Source: an uncultured Erysipelotrichaceae bacterium | GTDB taxonomy: Bacteria > Bacillota_I > Bacilli_A > RFN20 > CAG-826 | Direction of reading: 5' to 3' | DNA length: 8,191 nt | NCBI GenBank assembly: GCA_902791085.1 | Contig: CADAUN010000055.1 | Location: 1 to 8,191 of the forward strand | In this document: piece after piece, positions 6,640-8,191 of the stretch | Position numbering within the stretch: position 1 is the stretch's first letter | How the letters are laid out: each line of letters opens with the position of its first letter | The notes under the pieces: model-generated | The model's input: the letters and a program-made list of their open reading frames with translations, nothing else | Database searches by the model: none | Told to the model about the DNA's origin: nothing | Made by a program: the position numbers and the translations under genes

Positions 6640-6720
6640 ATGGCGACATTATCGTTACAGCAAAATCGATCCGAACCACTCGTAGAAAAATGGATTCGCA
6701 ATAAGGAGGCCAAACGATGA
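6640..6720 (+). CDS. 26-codon ORF coupled to the secreted protein
   Basis: ATG at 6640 lies eight bases after AAGGAG (6626-6631), itself overlapping the GH78 stop. The ORF ends in TGA that overlaps the next ATG (ATGA, 6717-6720). Good initiation signals on both sides suggest it is translated, perhaps as a coupling leader. The first residues, MATLSLQ, match the usual N-terminus of MsmK/UgpC-type sugar ABC transporter ATPases, after which the resemblance ends. It could thus be a deletion scar of a transporter gene. The rest is charged (EKWIRNKEAKR) and I recognise no family. Confidence 0.45.
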   Translation: MATLSLQQNRSEPLVEKWIRNKEAKR

Positions 6721-8191
6721 AAACAAAATCCGTCCGTAACCTATTCTCTCTTTTCGCGTTAGCTGGATCACTTTTCTCTTATGCCCTCGCCTCTCCTTCC
6801 TTCGTTGTGCAAGCAGAAACAGGCGACACTCACCAATTGCTATTCGGTGGAGTAGATTTTGCGTCGGAGCTTAACCCCAATGGCGCGCAAAAAGGTGGGA
6901 AAGGCGACACCTTTTCCGCGGCAAGCGATGGCAGTGTTTTAACGATCACCGCCAACACAACGGGGAATTATTTTTCTTCTTTTGCCGAAGTCAAGGGAGG
7001 AAAGAATTATATTGTCACCGGCGAAGTCCTGATGCCGAAATTAAGCGGAGTTGTTGTGTGGGTGAATGATGTTTGGGATGCTCATTATGAAACAACAGTT
7101 TCGGAAAGCGATGCGACAGAATATGTGCCTTTCTCGTTCTCATATGCGCCATCTTCTGACACGAAAGCCCAAATTCTCATTCAAGTCACTTATATTAACG
7201 ATGGGCTAACTCACGACTTCAAATTCAAAAATCTTTTCCTTGCCGAGCAAAAAAGCGTAACGGAAGGGTCTCAAATCGGAACGTTGCCTTCGTTACCTTC
7301 AAATGATTTAAGTCGAGAATACGATTATTGGACGATCGATGGAGAGAAGATTGATGAATCAACGATTTATTCTTATTCTGAAGATAAATTCGCTTTGCCC
7401 CACGTCACCCGGAAATACGGATTGACCTTCTCTTATGGGCAAGAAGAAACCTCACCGAACCTTTTTCCTGGTTCCTCTTGCGATAATTTAGAAGCGTGGA
7501 ACGTCGGTTCGGCGGGAAGCAATTTGACCGTAATCGAAGAAGGGAGAAAAGGGAAAGCATTCCGTTTTGCCTCTTCTTCGAGCGCGCACAATTATTTCCA
7601 AAGCGGCTTTTTCCCGCTTTTTGCAAACTCTACTTATGAGTTGTCTTTTGATATCCGTGTCACAAACGCTTCCAAAGATCTTTCATTTTCTACTTTCTTA
7701 GCTGGTTCTAGCGCCCTTGGATGGAATGATAACTTCACAGATCCCCTCCAAAAAAACACCGATTGGACCACCATTCATAAAACTTTTGATGTTCCTACCG
7801 ATACTTCCCTTTCGTCTTCAGCTTTTTTAGGGTTCAAATTTTACTCCGGTTCAGGAACCGTCGATATCGATGAAGTGACGCTTCGCCTCGTTCATACAAC
7901 TCGTTATCTCAAAGAAGGAGAAAAGCTCTCTTCCCTTCCTGCCTTACCAACGAAAAAAGGTTATACCGCTCAATGTTGGATGGTTGACGGAACGGATTTG
8001 ACGGAAGGCTCTTCGATTTATTCGTGGACGGAAAACAAAACCGCAACCGTCCGTTACGAGGCCAGTCATTATCGTCTCTCCTTTGCTCTAATGGATTACC
8101 TCGATCAATTTGAGGCCATCACTTGTGATGAAAATATGACGAAGACAAAACAAGGCGAAGAGTTGGTTTTCGAGGCCTCTGCTGCCTCCTC
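6717..8191 (+). CDS. Large secreted protein with CBM4/9-like and InlB-like repeat domains (partial)
   Basis: The open frame runs off the right edge, so only the first 491 residues are present. AAGGAGG (6703-6709) lies seven bases before the ATG. Residues 1-33 are a Sec signal peptide: basic start, hydrophobic core, likely cleavage after VVQA. Two units follow. Each is a beta-sandwich of about 140-160 residues (about 36-178 and 243-397), then a 50-60-residue InlB/Listeria-Bacteroides-type repeat (183-240 and 400-449). The second sandwich is a good CBM4/9 (CenC) match: NLF near 246, YELSFDIRV (308-316) and a terminal GTVDIDEVTLRLV. A third unit starts at about 450. CBM4/9 modules bind beta-glucans, xylans or similar polymers; InlB-like repeats are spacers or ligand-binding modules on secreted proteins. 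No catalytic domain is visible; one, and a wall or membrane anchor, may lie beyond the edge. Sitting behind GH78, it probably binds or cuts the glycan whose fragments GH78 processes. Confidence 0.85.
   Translation, partial: MKTKSVRNLFSLFALAGSLFSYALASPSFVVQAETGDTHQLLFGGVDFASELNPNGAQKGGKGDTFSAASDGSVLTITANTTGNYFSSFAEVKGGKNYIVTGEVLMPKLSGVVVWVNDVWDAHYETTVSESDATEYVPFSFSYAPSSDTKAQILIQVTYINDGLTHDFKFKNLFLAEQKSVTEGSQIGTLPSLPSNDLSREYDYWTIDGEKIDESTIYSYSEDKFALPHVTRKYGLTFSYGQEETSPNLFPGSSCDNLEAWNVGSAGSNLTVIEEGRKGKAFRFASSSSAHNYFQSGFFPLFANSTYELSFDIRVTNASKDLSFSTFLAGSSALGWNDNFTDPLQKNTDWTTIHKTFDVPTDTSLSSSAFLGFKFYSGSGTVDIDEVTLRLVHTTRYLKEGEKLSSLPALPTKKGYTAQCWMVDGTDLTEGSSIYSWTENKTATVRYEASHYRLSFALMDYLDQFEAITCDENMTKTKQGEELVFEASAAS
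7263..7436 (+). repeat. InlB-like repeat unit 1 (protein-level)
   Basis: Residues 183-240 of the secreted protein: EGSQIGTLPSLP, then YDYWTIDGEKID, STIYSYSEDK and a final strand YGLTFSY. It aligns with unit 2 at EG----LP-LP, Y---W--DG, and S-IYS. The G-x-LP-LP...GY--W--DG--- pattern is that of the InlB B-repeat/Listeria-Bacteroides family. This unit has a three-residue insertion and lacks the usual KKGY, so it has diverged. Confidence 0.65.
7914..8063 (+). repeat. InlB-like repeat unit 2 (protein-level)
   Basis: Residues 400-449 of the secreted protein: EGEKLSSLPALPTKKGY, then CWMVDGTDLTEGSSIYSW and ENKTATVRYEA. It is closer than unit 1 to the family consensus of LP-PTKKGY and W--DG. It is followed by YRLSFAL, mirroring YGLTFSY after unit 1, so the duplicated module includes the following strand. 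Confidence 0.7.

Noticed and set aside
1..8191. Mobile element, CRISPR, tRNA or rRNA
   Set aside because: I looked for transposase motifs, spaced direct repeats, terminal inverted repeats and cloverleaf or rRNA-like segments and found none; the decay of the two relics does not need an insertion sequence to explain it.

Overview
The window looks like a chromosomal fragment of an uncultured, low-to-mid GC Bacillota (Firmicutes) bacterium, probably a Bacilli/Erysipelotrichia-like gut anaerobe. Four things suggest this: strong GGAGG-type ribosome binding sites, a short Ser/Thr-rich lipoprotein leader, InlB/Listeria-Bacteroides-type repeats, and carbohydrate-locus genes (GH78, AraC, a GH29-like relic). 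Placement below phylum is inference. TGA is used as a stop and Trp is TGG throughout the intact genes, so the standard bacterial code applies.

Left half (1-4470): four intact genes lie on the minus strand. In order of transcription they are a Ser-rich lipoprotein of unknown function (4382-3465), a HAD-superfamily phosphatase resembling phosphocholine/phosphoethanolamine phosphatases (3400-2483), an EutH-type ethanolamine permease (2479-1331) and a PhnP-like metallo-beta-lactamase-fold phosphodiesterase (998-144). The HAD and EutH genes are 3 bp apart and almost certainly co-transcribed. No other eut gene is visible, so EutH may serve head-group or nitrogen scavenging rather than a full catabolic microcompartment. 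A strong hairpin terminator follows the lipoprotein gene and sits in the leader of the HAD gene. Between the MBL and EutH genes there is a short broken open frame on the plus strand that resembles part of a GH29 alpha-L-fucosidase.

Middle (4470-5003): this stretch has no intact gene. Read on the minus strand it holds a decayed AraC-family regulator. The cupin half is recognisable but broken by an in-frame TAA and frameshifts, most of the centre is missing, and the C-terminal helix-turn-helix end survives. It lies divergent to the GH78 gene, the usual place for a sugar-responsive regulator.

Right half (5004-8191): a plus-strand operon. It starts with a compact cytoplasmic GH78 alpha-L-rhamnosidase-like enzyme, then a 26-codon ORF, then the start of a large secreted protein. 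The secreted protein has a signal peptide and alternating CBM4/9-like beta-sandwich and InlB-like repeat units, and it runs off the window. The operon looks like the surviving part of a rhamnose/fucose-glycan utilisation locus whose regulator and fucosidase have decayed. I see no tRNA, rRNA, CRISPR array, insertion sequence or phage gene. No clearly new system is evident. The best leads are the orphan EutH-phosphatase pair and the pseudogenes that an ORF caller would miss.
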